Source: JASLMY01 sp965226475 (GTDB taxonomy: Bacteria > Pseudomonadota > Alphaproteobacteria > GCA-2731375). From it: a DNA stretch of 64,000 nt. The stretch covers positions 1,798,001 through 1,862,000 of the forward strand of contig CBDDDJ010000005.1 in NCBI GenBank assembly GCA_965226475.1, given 5' to 3'. Below the pieces are notes generated by a model. It ran no database searches, had not been told where the DNA came from, and saw nothing but the letters and a program-made list of their open reading frames with translations. The number at the start of each line of letters is the position of its first letter. The first letter of the stretch is position 1. The translations under genes were made by a program, and so were the position numbers. Below, in pieces: positions 18,135 to 28,953 of the stretch.

Positions 18135-18207
18135 TGGCGGCGAGGCGGGAGGGGTCTCGTCCGCTGATCCGCCCTCCATGCCGCGCCGCCGGACACGAGG
18201 GCCATTC

Positions 18208-20955
<2,748 letters not shown>

Positions 20956-20958
20956 GGC

Positions 20959-22134
20959 GTGCCCGTGCCGACGCCTTACGAGATCGCCATCCCCGACGCC
21001 GTTCTGGCCGACCTCGCCGAACGCCTGGCGCGGACCCGCGCGCCCCTGGTGACGCCGGTCGATGCCGGCTGGCGCCACGGCATGAACGCGGATTACATGG
21101 CCCGCCTGCTGGGCCATTGGCGCGACGTTTACGACTGGCGACGGGCGGAGGCGGCGCTCAACCGTTTTCCTCAGTTCATCGCCGAGGTGGCACTCGACGG
21201 CGCGGATGCCCCTTTGAACCTTCACTACGTCCAACAACCGGGCGAGGGCGACGGCGCCCAGCCGCTCCTCCTGCTGCACGGCTGGCCCGGCTCTGTTTTC
21301 GAGTTTCAGGAGGTGATCGGTCCCCTGACCCGCCCATCGGCGCAGGGCGGCCAGGCGGGCGACGCCTTCGAGGTGATCGCCCCCTCGCTGCCCGGCTACG
21401 GCTTCTCCTCGGCCCCGCCGGCCCCCATCGGCCCGCGCGCCATCGGCGCCGTCATGCACCGCCTGATGACAGAGGTGCTGGGCTTCGATTCCTATACCGT
21501 CCAGGGCGGTGATTGGGGCGCCATCATCTCGGCCTGGATGGCGATGGACTATCCGGGCGCGGTGATGGGCGCGCACATGAACATGGCGGGGCTGCGCCCC
21601 TCGACCGGGCCGGACGACCCGCCCTTGAGCGAGGACGAGAAGGCCTGGATCGCCGCCGCGCGCGGACGGATGAAGTTCGAGACGGCCTACCAGGACACCC
21701 ACGCCACCAAGTCGGAGACGCTCGCCTGGAGTCTGATGGATTCGCCCGCCGGTCTCGCCGCCTGGATCGTCGAGAAGTTCCACGGCTGGACCACGCCGAC
21801 GGCGGCCGAGCCACCCTTCGCCATGGACCAGCTGCTGACCAACGTGATGATCTACTGGGTCACTGGCTCGATCAATTCCTCGGCCTGGCTCTATCGAGGC
21901 TTCCGCGAGTCGGGCGATGGCCGCGCGCCCGCCGACCGGCGGATCGAGGTGCCCTGCGCCTACCAGCTGGCGCCGATGGACCTGGTGCCGCCGCCGCCGA
22001 CCAGCTGGCTGGAACGCGTCGGCACCGTCAGCCAACGGAATGACCTCGCCAAAGGCGGCCATTTCGTCGCCCTCGAAAACGGTCCGGCCCTGATCGACGA
22101 TGTCCGCGCCTTCGCGGCCGACCACCTGCGCTGA
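20959..22134 (+). CDS. Epoxide hydrolase with EHN N-terminal domain (alpha/beta hydrolase)
   Basis: 391 residues from a GTG three bases after the secA stop. The N-terminal EHN region (PYEIAIPDAVLADLAERLARTR) is typical of microsomal-type epoxide hydrolases. Catalytic features: oxyanion-hole HGWPGSVFEF (about 108), nucleophile Asp in VQGGDWGAIISAWMA (about 185) and the base His in KGGHFVALE (about 363). It likely opens epoxides to diols in the cytoplasm; substrate unknown. Cotranscription with secA is suggested by spacing but may be fortuitous. Confidence 0.9.
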   Translation: MPVPTPYEIAIPDAVLADLAERLARTRAPLVTPVDAGWRHGMNADYMARLLGHWRDVYDWRRAEAALNRFPQFIAEVALDGADAPLNLHYVQQPGEGDGAQPLLLLHGWPGSVFEFQEVIGPLTRPSAQGGQAGDAFEVIAPSLPGYGFSSAPPAPIGPRAIGAVMHRLMTEVLGFDSYTVQGGDWGAIISAWMAMDYPGAVMGAHMNMAGLRPSTGPDDPPLSEDEKAWIAAARGRMKFETAYQDTHATKSETLAWSLMDSPAGLAAWIVEKFHGWTTPTAAEPPFAMDQLLTNVMIYWVTGSINSSAWLYRGFRESGDGRAPADRRIEVPCAYQLAPMDLVPPPPTSWLERVGTVSQRNDLAKGGHFVALENGPALIDDVRAFAADHLR

Positions 22135-22600
22135 GGCGCCCCGCCTCTATACCGCCGGCTATGAGGGCGCCGGCCTCGCCCGCTTCCTGGCGACCCTGCA
22201 AGCGGCCCGCATACAGCTCCTGATCGACGTTCGCGCTCGGCCCTGGTCCCGCAACCCGGGCTTCACCAAGGCCGCGCTCGGCCAGCACCTCGCGGCCGCC
22301 GGTATCGACTACCTGCACCTGGAGCCGCTCGGCAGCCCCGACGAATTGCGCGCCGCCGCCCGCGCCCGCGCCGACGACGCCTACCCCGCCGGCTACCTCC
22401 GCCATCTGGAAACTCCCGCCGCCGCGAGCGCCCGCGCCCATGCCGCCGATCTCGCGCGATCGCACCGCGTCGCTCTCATGTGCATGGAAGCCGACCCGAA
22501 GCGCTGCCACCGCTCCGTCCTGGCGGCGCATCTGGCCGAGACGCATGGATTCAAAGTTGAACATCTCTCGACCGATCCGCAGGCGACGTTCGACTTCTGA
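22100..22600 (+). CDS. DUF488 domain protein
   Basis: 166 residues starting inside the end of the epoxide hydrolase gene (35-bp overlap). The first ~12 residues are not family-like, so a downstream start near LYTAGYEG is possible but lacks a good start codon. DUF488 signatures: TAGYEGAGLARFLATL, DVRARPWSRNPGF, YLHLEPLG and the C-terminal MCMEADPKRCHRSVLA, a Cys/Glu/CHR arrangement of unknown role. Function unknown. It precedes putA by 62 bp. Confidence 0.85.
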   Translation: MSAPSRPTTCAEAPRLYTAGYEGAGLARFLATLQAARIQLLIDVRARPWSRNPGFTKAALGQHLAAAGIDYLHLEPLGSPDELRAAARARADDAYPAGYLRHLETPAAASARAHAADLARSHRVALMCMEADPKRCHRSVLAAHLAETHGFKVEHLSTDPQATFDF

Positions 22601-22662
22601 TCCGGCGCGAACAGGCGCATAATCCCGCGAGCCTCCCGTTTCCCCGACGCGAGCGCCGAACC

Positions 22663-25600
22663 ATGAACGATGCCGACGCACGTGCCGCCATCCGCGCCGC
22701 CGTATATGCCGACGAGGGGCGGACGCTTGACGATCTCGTGGACATGGCGGGCCTAGACGAGGCGGCCAGGGCCGCGATTTCGGCCGAGGCGGCGGACTTG
22801 GTGCGCCGCGTCCGGGCCGGTGGCGCGCCGGGCCTGATGGAAGCCTTCCTCGGCGAATACGGCCTCACCAGCAAGGAAGGCGTGGCGCTGATGTGCCTGG
22901 CGGAGGCGCTGCTCCGCGTGCCGGACGCCGTGACCATCGACGCGCTCATCAGCGACAAGATCGTTCCCGCCGACTGGGGCCGGCACCTCGGCCGTTCGTC
23001 GTCCTCGCTGGTCAACGCCTCGACCTGGGCCCTGCTGCTGACCGGCCGGGTGCTCTGGGACGAGGAGGAGGACGACCTGGCCGAGGTGCTGCGCGACGCG
23101 CTCCGCCGCCTGGGCGAACCGGTGATCCGCGCGGCGGTCGGCCAGGCGATGCGCGAGATGGGCCGCCAGTTCGTCCTCGGCCGCACCATCGAGGAGGCGG
23201 CGGCGCGCGGGGCGGAACACGAGGCGGCGGGTTACCGCCATTCCTACGACATGCTCGGCGAAGCGGCCCGCACCGAGCGCGACGCCCAGCGCTATCATCT
23301 GGCCTATTCGGGCGCGATCTCGGAACTTGCCGCGCACTGCCGTTCCGGCGACGTTCGCGATAATCCGGGCATTTCCGTGAAACTCTCCGCCCTTCACCCG
23401 CGCTTCGAACAATCACAGCGGGACCGGGTGCTGGCGGAGCTGACGCCGCGCGCCCTCTCCCTCGCGGTCCTCGCCAAGAGCGCCGGAATGGGCTTCGACA
23501 TCGACGCGGAGGAGCAGGACCGCCTCGACCTGTCGCTCGACGTTATCGAGAGGCTGGCGGGCGATCCGGCGCTCGCCGGCTGGGACGGTCTCGGCGTGGT
23601 GGTGCAGGCCTACGGACCCCGCGCGGCACCGCTGTTGGACTGGCTCCACCACCTGGCCGGCCGTCACCGCCGCCGCCTCATGGTCCGGCTGGTCAAGGGT
23701 GCCTTTTGGGACGCGGAGATCAAGCGCGCCCAGGTGCTGGGCCTGCCCGGCTTCCAGGTCTTCACCGCCAAGGCCGCGACCGACATCTCCTACATCGCCT
23801 GCGCCGCCAAGCTGCTGGGCATGGCGGATCGGCTCTACCCCCAGTTCGCGACCCATAACGCGCACACGGCCGCCGCCGTGCTGCACCTCGCGGGTGGGCG
23901 CGACGATTTCGAATTCCAGCGCCTGCACGGGATGGGCGAGGCGCTACACGACGAGTTGATCGCCCGCCACGGAAGCCATTGCCGTATCTATGCCCCGGTC
24001 GGCGCGCACAAGGACCTGCTGGCCTATCTGGTCCGCCGCCTGCTGGAAAACGGCGCCAACAGTTCCTTCGTCAATCAGATCGTCGACGAGTCGGTCTCGC
24101 CCGAAGCGATCGCCCGCGATCCCATCGCCCAACTGGCGGAGGCGGGGGCCGACAACCCGGCGATCGCCCGGCCCGCCGCCCTCTTCCGGCCGGTGCGCGA
24201 GAACGCCTGGGGCTGGGACCTCGCCGATCCGGCGACGCTCGCCGAGCTTGACCGGGCGCGCGCGCCCTTCCAGGCGGCACGCTGGTTGGCGGCGCCCTTG
24301 GTCGACGGCGCCGCTCGGGAACGGACCGACCCGAGGGACGTGGTGAACCCCGCCCGGCCGGGCGACATCGTCGGCCAAGTCCACGACGCGGACCCGGCCG
24401 ACGTCGCCCGCGCCTTCGAGGTGGCGGAAGCCGCCGGCCCGGAATGGGCGGCGCGCGCGCCCTCGGCCCGGGCGGACGTGCTGCGGAAAACCGCCAATCT
24501 TTACGAGGGGCACGCAGGCGAACTGATCGCGCTCGCGGCCCGAGAAGCGGGCAAGACCATCGCGGATGCCGTCGGCGAGGTGCGCGAGGCCGTCGACTTC
24601 TGCCGCTTCCATGCCTCGGAAGCCGAGCGACTGGCGGCCGAGGAGCCGGCCGACCCACTCGGCACGGTGGTTTGCATCTCGCCCTGGAACTTCCCGCTAG
24701 CGATATTCACCGGGCAGATCGCGGCCGCGCTCGCCGGCGGCAACGCGGTGCTGGCGAAGCCGGCCGAACAGACGCCGCTGATCGCCGCCCGCGCCGTGCG
24801 TCTCATGCACGAGGCGGGCGTGCCGGCGGGCACGCTCCAACTGCTCCCCGGCGACGGCGCGGGGATCGGCTGCGCGCTTACCGCCGATCCCCGCGCCGCC
24901 GCCGTCGCTTTCACCGGATCGAGCGAGACGGCGGCGCTGATCCACCGTGCAATGGCGCGCCACGGCCGGCCCGAGGCACCACTGATCGCGGAGACCGGCG
25001 GCCTGAACGCCATGATCGTCGATTCAACCGCGCTCCCCGAACAGGCGGTGCGCGACATCCTGACCTCGGCCTTCCAGTCGAGCGGCCAGCGCTGCTCCGC
25101 GCTCCGTATGCTCTACCTGCAGAAGGACGTCGAGGAGACGATGCTGGAGATGCTGCTGGGCGCGCTCGCCGAGCTGCGCCTGGGCGATCCCTGGCGGCTC
25201 TCCAGCGATCTCGGTCCGGTGATCGACGGCGCGGCGCAAGCCGACATCCTCGCCCATTGCGAACGGCTGGAGAGCGAGGGCCGGCTGCTCGGCGGGCTCG
25301 AACCGCCGGGTGGCCTCCATGGGTTCTTCGTACCGCCGGCGGTCTTCCGTCTGGACGGCATCCACGAGCTTGAACGGGAGGTCTTCGGCCCCGTGCTGCA
25401 CGTCGCCAGCTTCGAGGCCGAGGCGCTGGACGACGTGGTGGACACCGTCAACGCCACCGGTTACGGCCTGACCTTCGGGCTCCACACCCGGGTCGACCGC
25501 CGGGTGCAGCGGATCGTCGAGCGGGTGCAAGCCGGCAACCTCTACGTCAACCGCAACCAGATCGGCGCGGCCGTCGGCTCACAACCGTTCGGTGGTCGGG

Positions 25601-26301
25601 GCCTCTCCGGCACCGGCCCCAAGGCGGGCGGCCCGCACTACCTGGCCCGCTTTCGCCGCCGCCGGACGGCCGAGGCCCGACCCATCGTCGCCCTCGGATC
25701 ACTCTCGGAGGCGACGACGCTGGAGCGCGAGATGACGCGTCTCGCCGCCCTCCAGCCGGCATGGGCCGGGCGCGACGGCCGCCCGACGGTCCTTTGGGGA
25801 ACGCTGCCGCGCGACGACAAGTCGGAGCTCTCCACCAGGCTCGAAGCGGCCCGGGTCCTGCTCGATGCCCCGGCGACGCTCCCCGGCCCGACCGGCGAGA
25901 GCAACCGCCTGACGCTGGAGCCGCGCGGCGTGTTTCTCGTCATGGGCGACAACGCGGCGATGCTGGGTGCCCTCGCCCTCGGCAACGCCGTCCTGATGAT
26001 CGATCCACCCGACGAGCTCGCCGAACGCCTGACCGAGGCCGGCGCGCCGGTGAGCCTCCACGCAGGTCCCTTGGCCCCCCAGGATTTGACCGGGCTGCCA
26101 CGCCTGGCGGGCGTTGTCGCGCGGGGCGATCCGGCGGCGATGTCGAGGCTCCGCCAAGCCCTGGCGGCCCGGGCGGGCGCAATCGTCGCCCTCGAGCCCG
26201 GCGGCCCCGACCTCCGCCCCTTCGTCCACGAACGCACCCTCTGCATCGACACGACGGCGGCGGGCGGCAACGCCACTCTGCTGGCGCAATCCGGGGGATG
26301 A
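22663..26301 (+). CDS. putA: Bifunctional proline dehydrogenase / L-glutamate gamma-semialdehyde dehydrogenase
   Basis: 1212-residue PutA oxidising proline to glutamate in two channelled steps. PRODH barrel over roughly residues 130-450 (GISVKLSALHPRFE, LMVRLVKGAFWDAEIKRAQ, YPQFATHNAHT, HGMGEALHDE). ALDH domain about 540-1000 with ISPWNFPLAIFTGQ, FTGSSETA, the general-base Glu in ETGGLNAMIVD (about 778) and the nucleophile Cys in SSGQRCSALRM (about 809). A C-terminal extension of about 200 residues resembles the vestigial ALDH-like domain of type B PutAs. No N-terminal ribbon-helix-helix is present, so it is not an autorepressor. Confidence 0.95.
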   Translation: MNDADARAAIRAAVYADEGRTLDDLVDMAGLDEAARAAISAEAADLVRRVRAGGAPGLMEAFLGEYGLTSKEGVALMCLAEALLRVPDAVTIDALISDKIVPADWGRHLGRSSSSLVNASTWALLLTGRVLWDEEEDDLAEVLRDALRRLGEPVIRAAVGQAMREMGRQFVLGRTIEEAAARGAEHEAAGYRHSYDMLGEAARTERDAQRYHLAYSGAISELAAHCRSGDVRDNPGISVKLSALHPRFEQSQRDRVLAELTPRALSLAVLAKSAGMGFDIDAEEQDRLDLSLDVIERLAGDPALAGWDGLGVVVQAYGPRAAPLLDWLHHLAGRHRRRLMVRLVKGAFWDAEIKRAQVLGLPGFQVFTAKAATDISYIACAAKLLGMADRLYPQFATHNAHTAAAVLHLAGGRDDFEFQRLHGMGEALHDELIARHGSHCRIYAPVGAHKDLLAYLVRRLLENGANSSFVNQIVDESVSPEAIARDPIAQLAEAGADNPAIARPAALFRPVRENAWGWDLADPATLAELDRARAPFQAARWLAAPLVDGAARERTDPRDVVNPARPGDIVGQVHDADPADVARAFEVAEAAGPEWAARAPSARADVLRKTANLYEGHAGELIALAAREAGKTIADAVGEVREAVDFCRFHASEAERLAAEEPADPLGTVVCISPWNFPLAIFTGQIAAALAGGNAVLAKPAEQTPLIAARAVRLMHEAGVPAGTLQLLPGDGAGIGCALTADPRAAAVAFTGSSETAALIHRAMARHGRPEAPLIAETGGLNAMIVDSTALPEQAVRDILTSAFQSSGQRCSALRMLYLQKDVEETMLEMLLGALAELRLGDPWRLSSDLGPVIDGAAQADILAHCERLESEGRLLGGLEPPGGLHGFFVPPAVFRLDGIHELEREVFGPVLHVASFEAEALDDVVDTVNATGYGLTFGLHTRVDRRVQRIVERVQAGNLYVNRNQIGAAVGSQPFGGRGLSGTGPKAGGPHYLARFRRRRTAEARPIVALGSLSEATTLEREMTRLAALQPAWAGRDGRPTVLWGTLPRDDKSELSTRLEAARVLLDAPATLPGPTGESNRLTLEPRGVFLVMGDNAAMLGALALGNAVLMIDPPDELAERLTEAGAPVSLHAGPLAPQDLTGLPRLAGVVARGDPAAMSRLRQALAARAGAIVALEPGGPDLRPFVHERTLCIDTTAAGGNATLLAQSGG

Positions 26302-26307
26302 AACCGC

Positions 26308-27477
26308 CTATCCGGCGGCGGTCCGCAGAATATCCATGACGTCCTCCGGCCCCGCGATCTTCCTCGGGTTCGAATAGGTCCAGGCGTCGTTCATGGTGTT
26401 CTTGGCGATGAGTTCGAAATCGCCCGGGCCGACGCCAACCTCGGCGAGGCTGCGGGGCAGGCCGAGGCGGGCGATGAAGTCGGCGACGGCTTCGCCGGCG
26501 GGCGTGCCGGGGCGGCCGAGGGCCTCGGAAATCATCGCCTGCCGGTCACCGTTGACGGAAGCGTTGTATTCCAGAACATGGGGCAGCATCACGCAGGAGG
26601 TGTAGCCGTGCGGTACGTCGGCGGTCCCGCCCAGGATGTGGCCGATGGCGTGGCTGCCGCCCATCCGCACGCCCGAGACGACACCGACCATCGAGAGCCA
26701 GGCGCCGACCAAACAGTCGAGGCGGGCCGCCAGGTCGCTGCCGTCCGCCTTGGAGGCGGCCAGGCCCCGGCCAAGCACGCGGATGGCGTGCAGCGCCGTA
26801 CCGTCGGTATAGGGATTGGCGTCGAGCGAGCAGACCGTCTCCACCGCGTGGTCGAAGGCCCGGATGCCGGTCGAGAGCCAGAGCCATTCGGGCGTGTGGA
26901 CGCAGGGGGCGGGGTCAAGGATGACGGTAACGGGGACGATGCCCCGATTCTCGTAAGACTGCTTCACCCGCAGGCGGGAATTGGTGCAGCCGGCCCGCGC
27001 GTTGTGCTCGCCGCCCGAAAGCGTCGTCGGAACGCAAATCTGCCGCACCGTCGGCGGGGCGAAGGGCGGAATGTGCTTTTTGCCACCCTCGATGATGCTG
27101 CGGAACGGCTCCAGGCCGTCGAACTCGTCGATGCCGTGTTCCAAGCAGATGGTGACGACCTTGCCGCCATCGGTCACGGAACCACCGCCGAAGGTCACCA
27201 GCAGGTCAGCGCCGGCGGCGCGCGCCTCGGCCGCGCAGGCGAGCACCGCCTCGCGCGGACTGTGCTCCGGCATGTGGTCCACGAGGCCGACGCAGCGCGG
27301 CCCGAGTGCCGCCTGGATCCGGGCCACCTCGTCGGTCTCCCGGTTGAGCGTGCCACCGGTCAGCAGAAAGACCCGCTCCGCGCCCAGCCGCGCCGCCTCG
27401 TCGACGATCGCGTCGGCCGCCGGCCGCCCGAAGATCACCCGGTCCATGTCCGTGAAGACGATTTGGCCATCCTTCAT
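26308..27477 (-). CDS. Iron-containing alcohol dehydrogenase / maleylacetate reductase-like
   Basis: 389-residue group III dehydrogenase: N-terminal NAD(P)-binding region with TFGGGSVTDGGKVV, then CVPTTLSGGEHNA, and the metal-site region STGIRAFDHAVETVCS, GGSHAIGHILGG and PHGYTSCVMLPHVL, which supplies the metal-binding His residues. This TLSGGEHNAR variant is closer to maleylacetate reductases than to butanol dehydrogenases, an inference from motif shape. It is divergent from the Mo-hydroxylase operon over a 120-bp gap, so a shared role in aromatic or heterocyclic carbon catabolism is plausible. It converges with putA (stops 6 bp apart). Confidence 0.85.
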   Translation of the reverse strand: MKDGQIVFTDMDRVIFGRPAADAIVDEAARLGAERVFLLTGGTLNRETDEVARIQAALGPRCVGLVDHMPEHSPREAVLACAAEARAAGADLLVTFGGGSVTDGGKVVTICLEHGIDEFDGLEPFRSIIEGGKKHIPPFAPPTVRQICVPTTLSGGEHNARAGCTNSRLRVKQSYENRGIVPVTVILDPAPCVHTPEWLWLSTGIRAFDHAVETVCSLDANPYTDGTALHAIRVLGRGLAASKADGSDLAARLDCLVGAWLSMVGVVSGVRMGGSHAIGHILGGTADVPHGYTSCVMLPHVLEYNASVNGDRQAMISEALGRPGTPAGEAVADFIARLGLPRSLAEVGVGPGDFELIAKNTMNDAWTYSNPRKIAGPEDVMDILRTAAG

Positions 27478-27598
27478 GTCGCGCCCTCCGTTGTCTGGCC
27501 GCGGAGAATAGCGCCATTACGGCCCACGCGCTTGAACCCGTCGGCCCGGCGGCTATGCTCGCCGCCGATCGAGGCGCGGGCGCACCCGAGGAGGCGGC

Positions 27599-28465
27599 GT
27601 GAAGGCGGCGGCGTTCGATTACCGGCGAGCCGGGACGATTCTGGAAGCGCTGGCCCTGCTGGCGGCCGGCGGCGAGGATGCGCGCCCGATCGCCGGTGGG
27701 CAGACGCTGGTGGCGATGATGGCGATGCGCCTTGCCCGGCCCAGCCTGCTGGTCGACCTGAACGCGGTTTCGGAGCTGGCCGGGATCGAGCGGCGGGACG
27801 GCGCCGTCCGGATCGGCGCCATAACGCGGCAGAGGGCGATCGAACGCTCGGAACTCATCGCAGCCGACCTGCCGCTGCTGGCCGCCGCCATGCCGCTGAT
27901 AGGCCACCGCCAGACCCGCAATCGCGGCACGCTCGGCGGCAGCCTCGCCAACGCCGACCCCAGCGCCGAAATCCCGCTGGTGGCGACGGCGCTCCAGGCG
28001 CGGCTCGACCTCCGGGGCCCCAAGCGCGCGCGCGAACTCGGGGCCGATGAATTCCTGCTGGACGCCATGGACACCGCGCTCCGCCCGGGCGAGCTGCTGG
28101 TCGCCGCCACCTTCCCGGTTTGGACGGGCCGCGTCGGCGCGGCGGTAGAGGAGATCAACACGCGGGGAAGCGACTTCGCGATTCTGGCCGCCGCCGCGCA
28201 GGTCGAGCTGGATGAAGACGGCGTCTGTCGCCGCGCCGCCCTGGCGCTGGCCGGGGCGGGCCCGTGCGCCGCCAGGTCCGATGGGGCGAACGCGGCGCTG
28301 GTCGGCACCACGCTCGGCGAGGCGGCGGTCGGCGCGGCCTGGCGGGCGCTGGAGCCGCTGCTAGCGCCCACGGGCGACGTGTGGGCCGATGCCGCCTATC
28401 GGCGGCGCGTGGCGCCGGAAATCCTACGCCGGTCGATCGGTCGGGCGGCGGCGAGGGCACTATGA
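27599..28465 (+). CDS. Molybdenum hydroxylase FAD subunit (CoxM/CutM-like)
   Basis: 288 residues from a GTG. Flavin-binding signatures of the xanthine dehydrogenase family medium subunit: PIAGGQTLVAMMAMR, MPLIGHRQTRNRGTLGGSLANADP, and RGSDFAILAAAAQ. It passes electrons from the Fe-S subunit to the terminal acceptor. First gene of a five-gene run joined by 4-bp ATGA overlaps. Here the order is FAD, Fe-S, Mo subunit. No dedicated maturation genes are visible in the window. Confidence 0.9.
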   Translation: MKAAAFDYRRAGTILEALALLAAGGEDARPIAGGQTLVAMMAMRLARPSLLVDLNAVSELAGIERRDGAVRIGAITRQRAIERSELIAADLPLLAAAMPLIGHRQTRNRGTLGGSLANADPSAEIPLVATALQARLDLRGPKRARELGADEFLLDAMDTALRPGELLVAATFPVWTGRVGAAVEEINTRGSDFAILAAAAQVELDEDGVCRRAALALAGAGPCAARSDGANAALVGTTLGEAAVGAAWRALEPLLAPTGDVWADAAYRRRVAPEILRRSIGRAAARAL

Positions 28466-28953
28466 GCGGGCACGAGATCACGCTCCGGGTGAATGGCGAG
28501 GCGATCCGGGCCGAGGTGCCCGCGCGCCTCAGCCTGGTGGATTTCCTCCGCGATCGCCTTGACGCCACCGGCACCCATGTCGGTTGCGAACATGGGATCT
28601 GCGGCGCCTGTTCGGTACTGTTGGACGGCGAGGCCGTCCGCGCCTGCCTGATGTTCGCTGTCCAGGCCGACGGCGCCGAGGTCACCACGGTCGAGGGACT
28701 GGTGGAGGCGGACGGGCGGCTGGCGCCCTTGCAGGACGCCTTCTGGGAATGCCACGCCATGCAGTGCGGCTATTGCACGCCGGGCATGCTGATCGCGGCG
28801 CACGAGCTCCTGTCCGAGACCCCGGACCCGAGCGAGGCGGAGATCCGCGAGGCGATCTCCGGCAACATCTGCCGCTGTACCGGCTATGTGCAGATCGTCC
28901 GCGCCATCCAGATGGCGGCCGAACGACTGAGGCAGGGCGGGGGCGGGCGATGA
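28462..28953 (+). CDS. Molybdenum hydroxylase 2Fe-2S subunit (CoxS-like)
   Basis: 163-residue iron-sulfur subunit. Plant-ferredoxin-type cluster ligands in GCEHGICGACSVLLDG and AC further on; second cluster in MQCGYCTPGMLIAA and NICRCTGYVQIV. The start at 28462 overlaps the FAD subunit stop by ATGA. It relays electrons from the molybdenum centre to FAD. Slightly shorter than many homologues only at the variable C-terminus. Confidence 0.95.
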   Translation: MSGHEITLRVNGEAIRAEVPARLSLVDFLRDRLDATGTHVGCEHGICGACSVLLDGEAVRACLMFAVQADGAEVTTVEGLVEADGRLAPLQDAFWECHAMQCGYCTPGMLIAAHELLSETPDPSEAEIREAISGNICRCTGYVQIVRAIQMAAERLRQGGGGR